DNA from: Lithobates sylvaticus | Lineage: Eukaryota > Chordata > Amphibia > Anura > Ranidae | Direction of reading: 5' to 3' | Assembly (NCBI GenBank): GCA_028564925.1 | Contig: CM053026.1 | Coordinates: 609,355,614-609,419,613 of the forward strand | Length of the DNA: 64,000 nucleotides | Shown: positions 31,586 through 44,380 of the stretch, in pieces | Layout of the letters: the number at the start of each line of letters is the position of its first letter | How positions within the stretch are numbered: position 1 is the first letter of the stretch | Translations under genes and position numbers: made by a program | The notes under the pieces: generated by a model | Database searches by the model: none | What the model was told of the DNA's origin: nothing | What the model saw: the letters and a program-made list of their open reading frames with translations, nothing else

Positions 31586-33822
31586 TTAATTGCTTAAAAA
31601 ACAATTGAGGTCAAACTCTACGTTCATGCCTCCTGGTACGAGGGTCCGCATAGTATGGATCCATTTGGATTCTTTTTGACTTATGCTTCTGATTTTGTGG
31701 CTCCCTCTCCATGATTTTTTATATTTTTCGATCCCCCAAAATTGAAGTGTGGAGGGATCCTGATTATGCTTTATAGCAAAATGCCGTGACACATTATGTT
31801 TGGGGAATCCGTTTTTAATGTTTTGGACATGTTCTTCTAGTCTGACTTTTAGTGGCCTTTTTGTCCTTCCTACATATTGTAGGTTGCAACTACACTGTAA
31901 TACGTACACTACTCCTTCAGTGTGGCAACCAATAAAATCTTTTATTTTATAGGTTTGGCCTGTACTTGTGGCAGTGAACTCTGTTCTTTTATTTTGAAAC
32001 TTCTGCGCATGTCTACATGCATAGCAGTTACGGCAGGGGTAAAAGCCCTTTCCTGAGAAGAAAGAGTAGGTAGGTTTGGATGGTGGTTCTACTACTGTTT
32101 TTACTATGAGGTCCCTGATTGTGGGGGCTCTTTTGTAGATGATATTCAGTTTTGGAGGTAATATAGTTTTGAGGTCTTTATCTTTATTTAGGATGTGCCA
32201 GTGTTTTTCGATCATTTTGGCTACATATTTATGTTGTATGTTATAATCAAGTATTAGGCACGGTGCTTCATTTTGGTATGTTTTTTTTGGATTACTTTTG
32301 AGCATGTTGCTTCTATCCATTTGATTGACTGATTGTATTTGTTGTTCAATCCATTGGTCATCGTATCCTTTTGTTATGAACCTTTCTCCTATTTGTTTAG
32401 CTTGTGTTTGGAAGTCTTCTTTCCTTGTGCAGTTCCGTTTAATTCTTATTAATTGTCCCTTTGGGATATTATAAAGCCAGGGTTTATGATGGCAACTGTT
32501 AATAGCTAGATAACTGTTAGTGTCCACATTCTTGAAATAGGTTTTTGTTACCACTGTGTTTCCTTCTAGGCTGATGTTTAGATCAAGGAAGTCTACCTCT
32601 TTCGCATCAATTTTCCACACTAATTTGATGTTTTCGTTCTCATTTAATTTGTTTAGGAAATTTTCCAAGGAGTTTCTATCTCCATTCCATACGATTATGA
32701 CATCATCGATATACCGTTTATATAGCGTTAATTCTGCTGGTATGTCTCTGTACACTGCATTCTCCTCCCATTGGGCCATAAACGCATTGGCTACTCCTGG
32801 TGCGAATTTAGCACCCATAGCTATTCCTATAGCTTGTTTGTAAAAAGTCTGATTATGCCAGAAGTAATTATACTTAAGGCAAAAATCTAGGCACTTAATG
32901 AGGTATTTTCTCTGTTTACATATATAGGTGCTATAATTTCTGAGTAGCCATTTGGTCGCTGAACATGTGTCATGGTGTTGTACTATAGTGTAAAGTGATG
33001 CGACATCTGCCGTTGCTAGTAGAGTTCTACCTTCTAATACTGGTGTGTTTTCCAACAGCTGTAGTATATGTTTCATGTCTTTGAGGTAGGCTTGTGTTTG
33101 TTGTACCGCTGGTTGAATATAGTAGTCTATATATTGTCCCATTCGCGATGTTAGGGAATCTATCCCGTTTACTATTGGTCTCCCTGGGGGGTTTTCTTTA
33201 CATTTATTGGGATTCTGCAAGTTTCTGGTATTAAATATTTTGATTCTTTAGCTTTCAATATTTCTTTCTTGATTCCTAGGTTAACCAGGAGTTCCAGTTC
33301 TTTTTTGTATTTGGATGTTGGGTTTTCTAGGAGTTTGATATATGTGACTTCATCGTGTAGTTGGCGATTCAGTTCATTCTGGTATTGTTCTTTGGATTGT
33401 AATACGATGGCTCCTCCCTTGTCCGCGGGTCGTATTACTAAATCTTTCCTTTCCGTTAGTTGTTTGATACCTTTCTTCATGTGTATGGGGTCTCATATTT
33501 TCTTTAGTTTTAGTGCCTCAAGGTCTTGTAGAACCAAATTCTTGAATACCTCTATGTGTTGATTGTTGGACACTTGGGGGTTGTAAACCGAATTATTTTG
33601 TAGCGTGCTATGTATTATTGTAGGTGTCGTATCTCTTCTTTCGTTTTGTGGTCTCCATGGGTTGTTGATGATACATTTTTTAATATTTATTTTTCTGATG
33701 TATTTCTGTATTCCAATGTAAGTGTTGAATTTATCCAAATTTCTGACTGGTGCATGTTTTAATCCTTTATCTAGCACCGCCAGTTCTTCTGTAGTGATGG
33801 ATATATTACTCAGGTTGACCAT
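31586..33822 (-). pseudogene. Penelope-like reverse transcriptase and GIY-YIG endonuclease (broken)
   Basis: The N-terminal part has LSNISITTEELAVLDKGLKH and RKDLVIRPADKGGAIV. The palm follows with TADVASLYT, GIAMGAKFAPGVANAF and LYKRYIDDVIIVW. After it come VDFLDLNI and LRIKRNCT-type motifs, then a CRNCYAC linker. The last part is a GIY-YIG nuclease: VVYVLQCSCNLQYVGRTKR, then RLEEHVQNI. The enzyme would prime reverse transcription at a nicked target. It is spread over more than one frame, so the copy is broken in a few places. Confidence 0.8.
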
Positions 33823-33833
33823 GTTTTCTCCAA

Positions 33834-34924
33834 CTATTCTCTTTTTCGCTTGGAGTCTCTTTCCCGCTCTATGTCCTCTCTTCGTTCTGGGCTGTTTCTT
33901 CGATCTTCTTGTTGGTGTCTCTTTGGTGAGTAGTTTGTCTCTTGCGTTTGTCTCCTCGGAGAGTGATCTCTCCTTTCCCTGTCTAAAAAAGAACGTTGTG
34001 TGTTGTAATCATATTGGTTCCCATAATTTCGTTGGTTGTCATATTGGTCGTGGTACTCTCTAATGGGGTCATATCTGTTATAGGTAGGTATGGGTGCTCT
34101 GTTGTATCCTCCATAATATTCCAGTTGTGGTGGAGGTCCTCTATTATCTCGTGGATTTCTTTCATTTTGATGCCAGTTGTTGTATGGTTTCTTAAACGTT
34201 TTTTGAAAAGGTTTCTTTCCAGTTTTCTTTGGGGTCTGTTGTCCATATCCATTGTTATATCTTTGATCGTTTTGGTATCTAGGTGTTTCTACATGTCTAT
34301 CACAATCCACCAAGATGGGAAGATAGAATGTGTGGGATCCTGGATTCTGACTTCTTTTTCCGGTGTTGAATAGGTGGATGCGGGTTGTGTCTGTTCTATT
34401 CTACTTTGCCATTTGAAGACTTGATCCGTCTTGTAATCTGTTATATCTCTTTGGTATTTTTTCATTTTTCTCTGTTGTGCTTCTAGGTCTTTGGCGATGA
34501 GGTCTTTGTTAAGTTGTGTTGCTAGTTTTTTAAAATCTACTGACTCTTTATATGGTTCCAATTTTTGTTTGAGGTCTTCAATTTGTGTTTCCAAAAGTCT
34601 TGTCTTTTTTAATTTCCTTTGTAGTAGGAATTTTAAACCATCTACACCTTTGTTATTGAAAAATTTGAACCACTCTTCCATAGATTCTTTGTCTATTAGT
34701 CCATCATTGGGTGGTAGTTCCCAGCGAAGTCTTCTAGGGACTATGCTTTCCCTTATGTATCTTTCAAATGTGTTGGTGCCCCACCATAGGTTGACTTTTT
34801 TCTCCATATGGTGTCCAAACTTTCTGACTATACCTTCCAGATCCATATTGCGAGTTTTTGTTTGGGGGTTAAATACCTCATCCAAATTGACTTTCCTATT
34901 CTCCATGAATGTAAAAACATCCAT
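33834..34924 (-). pseudogene. Upstream frames of the Penelope-like element (coiled-coil and Arg-rich)
   Basis: The first part (34924 to 34289) begins MDVFTFMENRKVNLDEVFNP and is rich in heptad-like Lys/Glu/Leu (LLETQIEDLKQKLEPYKES), a likely coiled coil. The second part (34313 to 33834) is Asn/Tyr/Gln-rich and then Arg/Glu/Asp/Ser-rich (ending RERDSKRKRE), which looks like an RNA-binding or nuclear-localising tail. I know of similar frames upstream of frog Penelope-like reverse transcriptase but cannot assign a function. Confidence 0.5.
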
Positions 34925-34960
34925 CGTAGCTGCCTGGGTAAGGTAAGTGACTCAAAAGAA

Positions 34961-36724
34961 AAATGATATAATGTAGGTCCCTGGCGCTACTGTGAGTAGT
35001 TGGGGTCAATAAGTGGTTATATAATAATGGCGGGTAACAGCAAAGTGGATGCCAGTGGATGTACTTATGGTGAATTATAGAATGCTAGTTATTATCCCTG
35101 GAAAGTGAACTCCTTGTAAAAGCCCCCTCCCCACACTGTGTGTTAGACAGATGAGCTAATTATGAGGGGAAAAGACAGATATCATGTTTACTGAACCTGA
35201 TTATAATGTAGTATTTATATTTTTCAGTGTTTCACAGCAAGGTGCAAGACCTGGATACATTTACCGGAATCATGGCTAATATATGGAAAAAAAAAAAAAC
35301 TGATATTTCCAGGACCAAAATTCCTGGGACAACTTCTAAAATGTGACTTGAGAACACATGTATAGTTTATAATACAGAAAAATACTCTAAACCTTTGCTT
35401 CTTTCAAATTCATATTTTATTCATCATTTTTTGCTTATATTCTTTTGCATTTTTCAATATTAAGTGCATACATGTGATGTTTTCTTACTGTTTAAAATGT
35501 AAAATACTAAACTACTCTTCACTTTATAATACATGGCTGACAGGAGCTTAGCTTGGAAAATTACTTAGTGTGACAGAAATTACAGTGTTACTCCTGTCAT
35601 ATTTGACATATCACACAAACATCTTTCTCAAGCTTCATCTTGTATTTACAGTTTCTTGGTTAGTCATGTGAAAAACATGCACATTCCCAGGTTTCTTATG
35701 CTGCATCACTTTAACGTCTGGTTACATGCAAACCTTCAGAATGGAAAAGGGTTAGAATTTCTGTCTTTATGTAGAATGTGCTCTATTTAGGGTGCCTTAA
35801 TTTTAATGAAGGACAACTAGACCTTAATATAAGGGTTTGATTTATTTATGAAATTCTAATTACAAGGTAGGAAAAAGGAGGTTGAGAGGATGATTGACCG
35901 GGAGAGGGAAAAATAGTCTACTTTCTAGGCTGTCACACTAGTTTTTACCATAACTTTCACACACAGTTACCTCTGTCCAGTCTTGGAACACTCCCTCCCA
36001 ATGGGTCCTAGCAAATCACATCCACACCTATGGAATTGATGAGAACTTCTCCAACAGGGCATTGTCCTAAGCTCTGAATTTAATTTAATGCAGGTGATTA
36101 CACAGGATGGAAGTACGACCATAATGTTATTACCTCCCAAACATTCATCCCTTAATATCACTGCTCAGCAAGCATCTGATGGTTGTTTTATGATTTTCAT
36201 CCACCTCAACACCTAGCCTCTTGTAGTCTGTTTTTTGGGAAGGTATATAATAAATTTATAATAAAGTTGCATGAATATCAATTTTAGCAGTAATTTTTTT
36301 TAAATGCTCATTCAAGAGAAATGACCAGCACATTTGTATACTTGAGAATATTTCCATAATCAGGAGAGACAAAGTAATTCTAATCAAGAATCAAACTTTC
36401 CATATTCTAATAGAAACAGTATATCCATTGCCGTTTGTGTCCTCGTTTAGGGATTTCTTACTTTCTGTTTACTACGGATGAGCCAAACACCCCCCCCCCC
36501 CCCCCAGTTCGGTTCACACCAGAATTTGTGAACAGACAAAAAATTTGTGGAAACATGCAAACACCATTAAAAATCAAAAGTGCTTATTTTAAAGGCTCAA
36601 ATGCAGGTTATTGCCATAAAAAGTGTTTGGGGACCCGAATCCTGCCCCAGGGGACATGTATCAATGCAAAAAAACGTTTTTAAAACGGACCTTTTTTTAG
36701 GAGCAGTGATTTTAGGAATGCTGA
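34961..36724. other. Unannotated stretch
   Basis: AT-rich with short frames only. A C-run lies at 36490-36506. I recognise no gene or repeat end with confidence. Confidence 0.4.
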
Positions 36725-37698
36725 ACCACTAGCCAACCAGCGCACAATGATGTACGGCTGGGCAAATGGGTGTACAGGTACATCTCCTTTAAATCACGGC
36801 ATTGTCACGGAGCACGCGCGCATACACGCCACGTGCTCTGTGGCCATGCCCGCGGGTCCCGCGGACTCTATGTCCACCGGGGGGCCTGCGATCGTGTCAC
36901 GGAGCGGAAGAATGGGGTGATGCCTTTGTAAACATGGCATTTCCCCATTCTGCCTAGTGACATGACAGGGATCCACTGCTCACTGTCATCGGGAGAAGTG
37001 ATCGCTGTAATTTCAGTGGAAGCCCATCCCCTCCCACAGTTAGAACACCTCCCTAGGACACACATAACCCCTTGATCGCCCCCTAGTGTTTAACCCCTTC
37101 CCTGCCATTGTCAATTACACAGTAATCAGTGAATTTTTATAGCACTGATCGCTGTATAAATGACAGTGGTCCCAAAATGGTGTCAAAAGTGTTTAATGTG
37201 TCCGCCATACTGTCGCAGTCACGAGAAAAATCGCAGATCGCCTCCTTTACTAATAAAAAAAAAAAAATTATAATAAAAATGCTATACATCTATGCCCTAC
37301 TTTGTAGACGCTATAACTTTTGCGAAAACCAATCAATATACGCTTATTGCGATTTTTTTTTTTTTAACAAAAATATGTAGAAGAATACATATCAGCCCAA
37401 ACTGAGAAAAAATATATTTTTTATATATATTTTGGGGAATATTTATTTTAGCAAAAAGTAAAAAATATAACTTTTTTTCAAAATTGTCGCTCTTTTTTTG
37501 TTTATAGCGCAAAAAATAAAAACCGCAGAGGTAATCAAATACCACCAAAAGAAAGCTCTATTTGTGGGAAAAAAAGACTTCAATTTTGTTGGATGCAACG
37601 TTGCACGACCGCACAATTATCAGTTAATGTGACGCAGTGCCGTATTGCAAAAAGTGCTCTGTTCAGGAAGGGGGTAAATCCTTCCGGGGCTGAAGTGG
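36725..37698. mobile_element. TTAA-type non-autonomous element (AAGTGG end)
   Basis: The right end reads GAAGTGG then TTAA (37699-37702). The left end near 36725 reads CCACTAGCC after TGAA, a probable changed TTAA. Inner wording (GACGCTATAACTTTTGC, and GCAAAAAATAAAAACCGC) recurs in the element at 44381-46725. This is the same broad family, with no transposase. Confidence 0.55.
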
Positions 37699-37869
37699 TT
37701 AAAGTGAAACAATAAAAATGAAATATTCCTTTAAATATCGTGCCTGGGGGGTCTCCTTAGTTTGCCAGTAAAGTAGTGCATTTTCCCATGTTTAGAACAG
37801 TACCGCAGCAAAATTACATTTCTAAAATAAAAAATGTCATTTAAAATTGCTCACGGCTGTAATGTATTG

Positions 37870-38060
37870 CCAGATCCCGGCAATATACATAAAAAAATCA
37901 TTGAAAAAAAACAGCGTGGGTCCCCCCCCCAGTCTATACCTGTCCATACCAGCAGGTCATCCAAGTCCATACCAGCAGGTCACCAAAAAATGGCGTGGGG
38001 CCCTCCTCCCAAATCCATACCAGACCCAAAGGGGACAGGGACCCTTGCCGTTTTTTTCAT
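37870..38060. repeat. Fragment of the ATGGCGTGGGG repeat family
   Basis: Words such as AAAAAATGGCGTGGGG, and AAATCCATACCAGACCC, recur at 960-1025, 2580-2650, 27180-27380 and 28690-28810. This is a dispersed module shared with the palindromic and Harbinger-type elements. Confidence 0.6.
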
Positions 38061-38187
38061 AATTCTGTCATAGGGCTCCCATTACCACTTGAATACACTA
38101 TATTATAGATTGTACACTGCACTATATACTCCGAACTGTATTATATATACTACACTGACTGTACTATATACTCTGAACTGCAGTATA

Positions 38188-38400
38188 CAGCGGTGTGAAA
38201 AGGTGTTTGCCCCCTTCCTCATTTCCTGTTCCTTTGCATGTTTGTCACACTTAAGTGTTTCGGAACATCAAACCAATTTAAACAATAGTCAAGGACAACA
38301 CAAGTAAACACAAAATGCAATTTGTAAATGAAGGTGTTTATTATTAAAGGTGAAAAAAAATCCAAACCATCATGGCCCTGTGTGAAAAAGTGATTGCCCC
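38188..38400 (+). repeat. Left terminal inverted repeat of the Tc1 transposon
   Basis: It pairs with 39600-39810 over about 210 bp with only a few mismatches. It includes the outer (about 38194) and inner (about 38381) direct repeats, which are the expected transposase-binding sites. Confidence 0.9.
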
Positions 38401-38554
38401 CCTTGTTAAAACATACTATAACTGTGGTTGTCCACACCTGAGTTCAATTTCTCTAGCCACACCCAGGCCTGATTATTGCCACACCTGTTCACAATCAAGG
38501 CATCACTTAAATAGAAGCTGCTTGACACAGTAAGGTCCACCAGAAGATCCTTAA

Positions 38555-39589
<1,035 letters not shown>

Positions 39590-39599
39590 GTTTTAGGGG

Positions 39600-39810
39600 C
39601 AATCACTTTTTCACACAGGGCCATGATGGTTTGGATTTTTTTTCACCTTTAATAATAAACACCTTCATTTACAAATTGCATTTTGTGTGTTTACTTGTGT
39701 TGTCCTTGACTATTGTTTAAATTGGTTTGATGTTCCGAAACACTTAAGTGTGACAAACATGCAAAGGAACAGGAAATGAGGAAGGGGGCAAACACTTTTT
39801 CACACCACTG
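39600..39810 (-). repeat. Right terminal inverted repeat of the Tc1 transposon
   Basis: Reverse complement of the left end, with inner repeat GGGGCAATCACTTTTTCACAC and outer repeat GGCAAACACTTTTTCACACC. It ends CCACTG before TA. Confidence 0.9.
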
Positions 39811-39812
39811 TA

Positions 39813-40135
39813 TATACTATACGGACTGCACTATATACAAAAAATTGGGCCTTAGGTTTTGGTGGTGGCAGAACACGGTAACCCCTCACAGTTACTCTTG
39901 TTGAGCGCAGGAACGGGCCCTGCTGTTAAGTATCATTTCAAAAATTGCAATTACAGGCCCCTGTTAAACAGGAGCAGAAAAATTGGGCCTTGGGTGGTGG
40001 TGGTGCCCTAAACCAAAAATATTGTTGGAAGCTAGCATCATCATGATTGAGGAGGAAGAAAATAGGCAGCATAGGCAGTCTTCAAGAGATCCCAGATCCA
40101 AAGAAAATTCAATAAGTTACATCAGCATCAGGTGC
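39813..40135. other. Non-coding 3' part of the hAT element
   Basis: CACTATATAC-type short repeats at 39815-39835 match those at 38090-38185, on the other side of the Tc1 insertion, and at 43340-43440. The Tc1 transposon therefore seems to have landed in the terminal repeat zone of the hAT element. Confidence 0.4.
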
Positions 40136-40139
40136 TTGA

Positions 40140-43100
40140 CAGCTGCTGATCCAGGGCTGATTCATTTTCATAAACGTGAATCTATCAACTGAGTCTGTGG
40201 ACAGGTGCACTCTTTGATCCGTTACAAACCCTCCAGTAGCACTGAATGTGCATTCAGAAAGCACGCTGGATGCAGGACAGACCAGTAGCTCAATTACATA
40301 TTGAGCAAGTTCTGGTCAGTGGTCCAACCTCAAGACCCAGTAACTCAGTGGATGCTCTATTGGAAAGGTCTCAAAGTCTGCTGCTAGATATTCCTGCACC
40401 ATATAATGCAGATGCTGGCGATGGTCACTGGAGCCTATCAGACCTTGGCGCTGAGGACTGAAAAATTGTTTAAAGGCATCGGTCAGCTGACCACCTTCTC
40501 CACTGCTGTTTCTCTGACCGAACGAAGCCTCAGAAACAAGTTGTCCAGCACCCAGAAATTGTAACCTCCCAGGGTCTGGAAATGTGTTACACACTCTTTT
40601 ATTCAAGGCCTCCTGAAGAGGTTTCATCCTCTGCTCCCTCTGCGAAGGCAGGATGAGTTCTGCAACCTTACAATTGTAACTTGGATCAAGAAGGGATGCC
40701 AGCCAGTAATGAACCCTCTCCTTAATAACAGGAATCCTTGGGTCCTTTCGCAGGCTTTGCAGAATCAGGGAGGCCATGCAGCTTAAGTTTGCAGAGGCAT
40801 TCGATTCTGAGTCCTCTGGGTCACTAAGGATCATATTATCCATATCTACCTCCTCCCAGTCACATACAACTCCTTTGGTTTCTGGGGACTGAAAACCATC
40901 CCTTGAAAACTGCTGCATGTTATCCTCAACATCCATGCTGACACAATTCCCCTCCTCCTTCTCTTCTTCCTGTGTGTTTGGCAGAACTGCAGAAATTCTA
41001 ACTGGATAAAGGGGACCTTGAAAGGAAAAGAAGTCCTCCTCTTCCTCCCGCTGTTCTGCTTCAAGTGCCCTGTCCATGATTCCACAAAGCGTGTGCTCCA
41101 GCAGGAAGACTAGAGGGACAGTGTCACTGATGCATGCATTGTCGTTGCTCACCATCCTCGTGGTCTCCTCAAATGGCGACAGGACAGTGCATGCATCCTT
41201 GATCAGTAGCCACTGGCATGGCAAAAAGAAGCCAAGCTCCCCTGACCCTGTCCTGGTGCCATACTCACACAGGTACTCATTGATGGCCCTCTGCTATGTG
41301 TGCAGCTGCTCCAGCATTGCCAACATTGAGTTCCATCTGGTGGGCATGTAACAAATGAGGCGGTCGATGGGCAGGTTGCATTCCCTTTGAATGTCAGCCA
41401 GCCGAGCACTGGCATTGTATGACTGGCGGAAATGCCCATAGACTTTTCTGGCCTGCCTCAGGAGATCTTGTAAAGCTGGGTACCTGGTCAAAAAACGATG
41501 CACCACAAAATTCAGGCTGTGTGCCAAACATGGAACATGGGTCAAGTGTCCCTGTCTGAGGGTGGAGAGAAGGTCGGTGACGTTGTCGCATACAACCATT
41601 CCTGGCTGAAGCTGGTGTGGTGTCAACCACCTCTGAGCCTGCCCCTGCAGAGCTGACAGAATCTCTGCCCCAGTGTGGCTCCTGTCCCCTAGGTAGACCA
41701 ACTCAAGCACTGCATGGCATCTTTTAGCCTGACTACTTGCGTAGCCCCTTGAGCGTTTAGGGAGGACAGTTCTGCAGAAGAGGCCATAGAGGAAGAAGAA
41801 GAGGGAGGGGAGCATACAGATGTTGTGGCAGAATCACTACTAGCTTTTTGGAGGCGTGGTGGCGGAACAAGCTCCAACACTGAACCCTGTCCTGCATTCT
41901 TCCCAGCTGCCAACAGAGTTACCCAGTGCGCCGTGAATGTAAGGTAACTTCCCTGCCCATGCCTGCTGGACCACGAGTCAGCGGTAATATGAACCTTACT
42001 GCTGACTGCCCTGTCCAACAAGGCCAAAACATTGCCTTCCACATGGCAGTAGAGAGCCGGAATGGCCTTACATGAAAATACATTTTGGAACCTGCCACTG
42101 TGGTAAAGCACATTCCACAAATTCACAAAAGTTGGCTGAGTCTACCATCTGAAAAGGCAGTAGTTGCAGTGCCAGCAATTTGGCCAAGCCAGCCTTTAGA
42201 CGCAGAACATGTGGATGGCTAGGACCGAATTTTTTTTTACGGTTCAGCATTTGGGGTAGGGAAATTTGCCTGCTGAAATCAACTGGTGATGTACTGCTAG
42301 CAGATTGTCTGCAAATACTTGTGACACCTATTGCTATACTTTCATTCCTCTCAGTGCAGGTTTTTGAGAAGACTGGAGGTATAGTAGGGTTTGCGATCTC
42401 AGATGAGGACTAAGAAGTCTGCCTTTTTCTATGATGTGGGTCTTTCAGGTGCTGCTGCCAGTGGACTGCATGGCAGGTCGTCATATGTCTGGTCAAGCAT
42501 GTGGTGCCCAAGCGGTTGCTGTTCTGGCCACGCTTGATCCGCTTCAGACATAGGCTGCAAACAGCAATGGTGCGATCTGCTGCACACGTGTCAAAAAAGG
42601 CCCACACCAAGGAACTTTTAAAAGTCAGCGGGGAGTCAGCAGCGCCCTGCACCTGCGGAGCTCTGCGGTGTGAAGCAATAGGGTGGCTACCATTAAGCTG
42701 AACCCTGGAGGACATCCTGCCTCATTGGATTTATGCCTCCTCCTCCTCCTCTCTTCTCTCAGGCACCCAAGTACGGTCAGTGACCTCATGATCCCCTCCC
42801 TCCTCGTCACTGGAGCAAACTTGGCAATATGCTGAAGCTTGGTGAACATGTCTGCCAGTTTTTTTGTCCTTCTGTGGCACCCCCTCTCTCTAAGCTCCCG
42901 TTACTCCCTTCCTCCACCTGGGAACCAACATCGGAGCCTATAAATTGCTGCGCATCCTCCAGAAGCATGTATATTCTGGGGGCTCCTCTGTGCATGATGG
43001 TGGGGCTACGGAAGGAGTAACTGTGGACAAGGAGCCAGTGGAGTAGGCCACTTTGGCAGCTGCGTGGAAGGCAAAATACTATGAGCCTGGGAAACAGAGG

Positions 43101-43320
43101 ATGAGGAGGATGAGGAGGGCTTCATTATCCACTCCACCAACTCTTCTGCATGTTGTGGCTCAATAACACGGCCAGCAGCAGAAAAAAAGGACAAGCGTAC
43201 CTCGCGGCCACCTGCAGAGGATGCACCGTGTCAATGACCACCACTGTTGACTGTAGACACAGAGGCTGCTTGCCCTCTTTTAGTGACCTGTGAGGGTCTG
43301 CCTCTCCTTGCAGACACAAT
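40140..43320 (-). pseudogene. BED-finger hAT transposase (ZBED-like), decayed
   Basis: The minus strand carries, in order: an N-terminal piece (FFSAAGRVIEPQHAEELVEW, about 43190); a BED finger (CSLCLKRIKRG and then LTRHMTTCH, about 42460-42560); KAIPALYCHVEGNVLALLDRA and ITADSWSSRHGQGSYLTFTA (about 41930-42060); VCDNVTDLLSTLRQGH and PCLAHSLNFVVHRFL, then CYMPTRWNSMLAMLEQLHT (41600-41300); and a C-terminal dimerisation region (VLSECTFSATGGFVTDQRVH, about 40180-40270). An in-frame stop lies at 41294-41296. Overlapping frames at 42068-42126 and 41689-41815 mark frameshifts. An acidic insert (EEEEDFF and similar) sits near 41030. Too broken to be a working or domesticated gene. Confidence 0.75.
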
Positions 43321-44376
43321 GGGGATTTTTTCTTTTCACAACACAGTACACTATATTATATATTGTGCACACCGCCTGCACTGTATTAGAAATGGTACAC
43401 CGGCTGCACTGTATTATATACTGTGTACTCCGCCTGAAGTGGAGTAATTCATTTATGTTTCCTCAAAGAAAGTGCCAGAGTTAGGTATGTACTGCATATG
43501 ACTGCAATATAGGCCACCCACCTCTGAACTCCAACAGTTTAATATATCTCCAAACCCTGACTAAATATTAAAGAGGTGTAAATAGTGGAGAATTATAGGC
43601 AACTTACCTCTGTCCTCCACATAGCTCCCAACTATTCCTCATTTTAAAGGACTGAGCATTCGTTGGAACCAAATCCTTCTGTCCCCTTTTCCTCTTCAGT
43701 TATCCTCTTTTTGGTATAATGTATAGAACTCTATAAAATGTATGTTCTACATAACTACAAAATATGTTATTCTACGCTAATCTTTTCATCCATCCTATAC
43801 ATTATTTCATTTGTTATTTTGAAAAGTCAGTAGAAATGAAAAATTGTGGAAAAAAAGTAATTGTTGGTTGAAATAATAGTAATAATAACTAATAATTGTT
43901 AATTATAACTTGGAACATGTAACTTGAGGTGTGGCAGGGGTGTGTCATTTGTCTGCATACCTTTTCATCAATGCAAATTGCCACCTCAGGGGTAAAGAGG
44001 TATAAAAAGGATGTTAAATAGGCCTCCCACCTCTAACTAAATGTAAAAGGGGTGTAAATAGGGGTATGTTATCGGCCACCCACCTCTCACTGTGAGTGTT
44101 AAGAAGCTCTGACATAATGAGAAAGGGATGTGCATTTTAGAACACCCGTGACCATAATAATTTTGCCCTGCTCTAAGTAGGTAATTCTATTTTTTTTTAT
44201 AGTACAGCTGCTACAAAAAAAATGCCCCCCTGAAAACATCACAAATCACATTGGAATCCTTTTTTTCTACTTGAAACACTGAATACCTGCTAACTTTTGA
44301 ATATGTGCATTTTGAATGTACAAGGTAAAGCAATAGGTCTATTGCTATACTAAGATTTTCTCAGAAAGTCATGCTG
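43321..44376. other. hAT-side repeats, then unannotated AT-rich DNA
   Basis: The stretch 43340-43440 has loose tandem copies of CTGCACTGTATTATATACTG-like sequence, probably the other terminal zone of the hAT element. The rest holds short repeated phrases (CACCTCTGAACT, GGTGTAAATAG) and no gene. Confidence 0.4.
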
Positions 44377-44380
44377 TTAA

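Larger units (their letters stand above)
29350..34960 (-). mobile_element. Penelope-like retroelement (reverse transcriptase plus GIY-YIG), broken
   Basis: The minus-strand order is an upstream coiled-coil/Arg-rich frame region (34924-33834), reverse transcriptase with RYIDD and MGAKFAPGVANAF motifs, a Cys-rich linker, a GIY-YIG endonuclease (31586-33822), and then a 3' region with a decayed hammerhead near 29510. Penelope-like elements pair this reverse transcriptase with GIY-YIG and are known to carry small hammerheads. It has a handful of breaks. A TA microsatellite and a TA-flanked element are inserted in the 3' part. The outer limits are approximate. Confidence 0.7.

Noticed and set aside
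40140-42715. Domesticated ZBED-type host gene
   Set aside because: It has an in-frame stop, several frameshifts and flanking element-like repeats, so it is a dead hAT copy.
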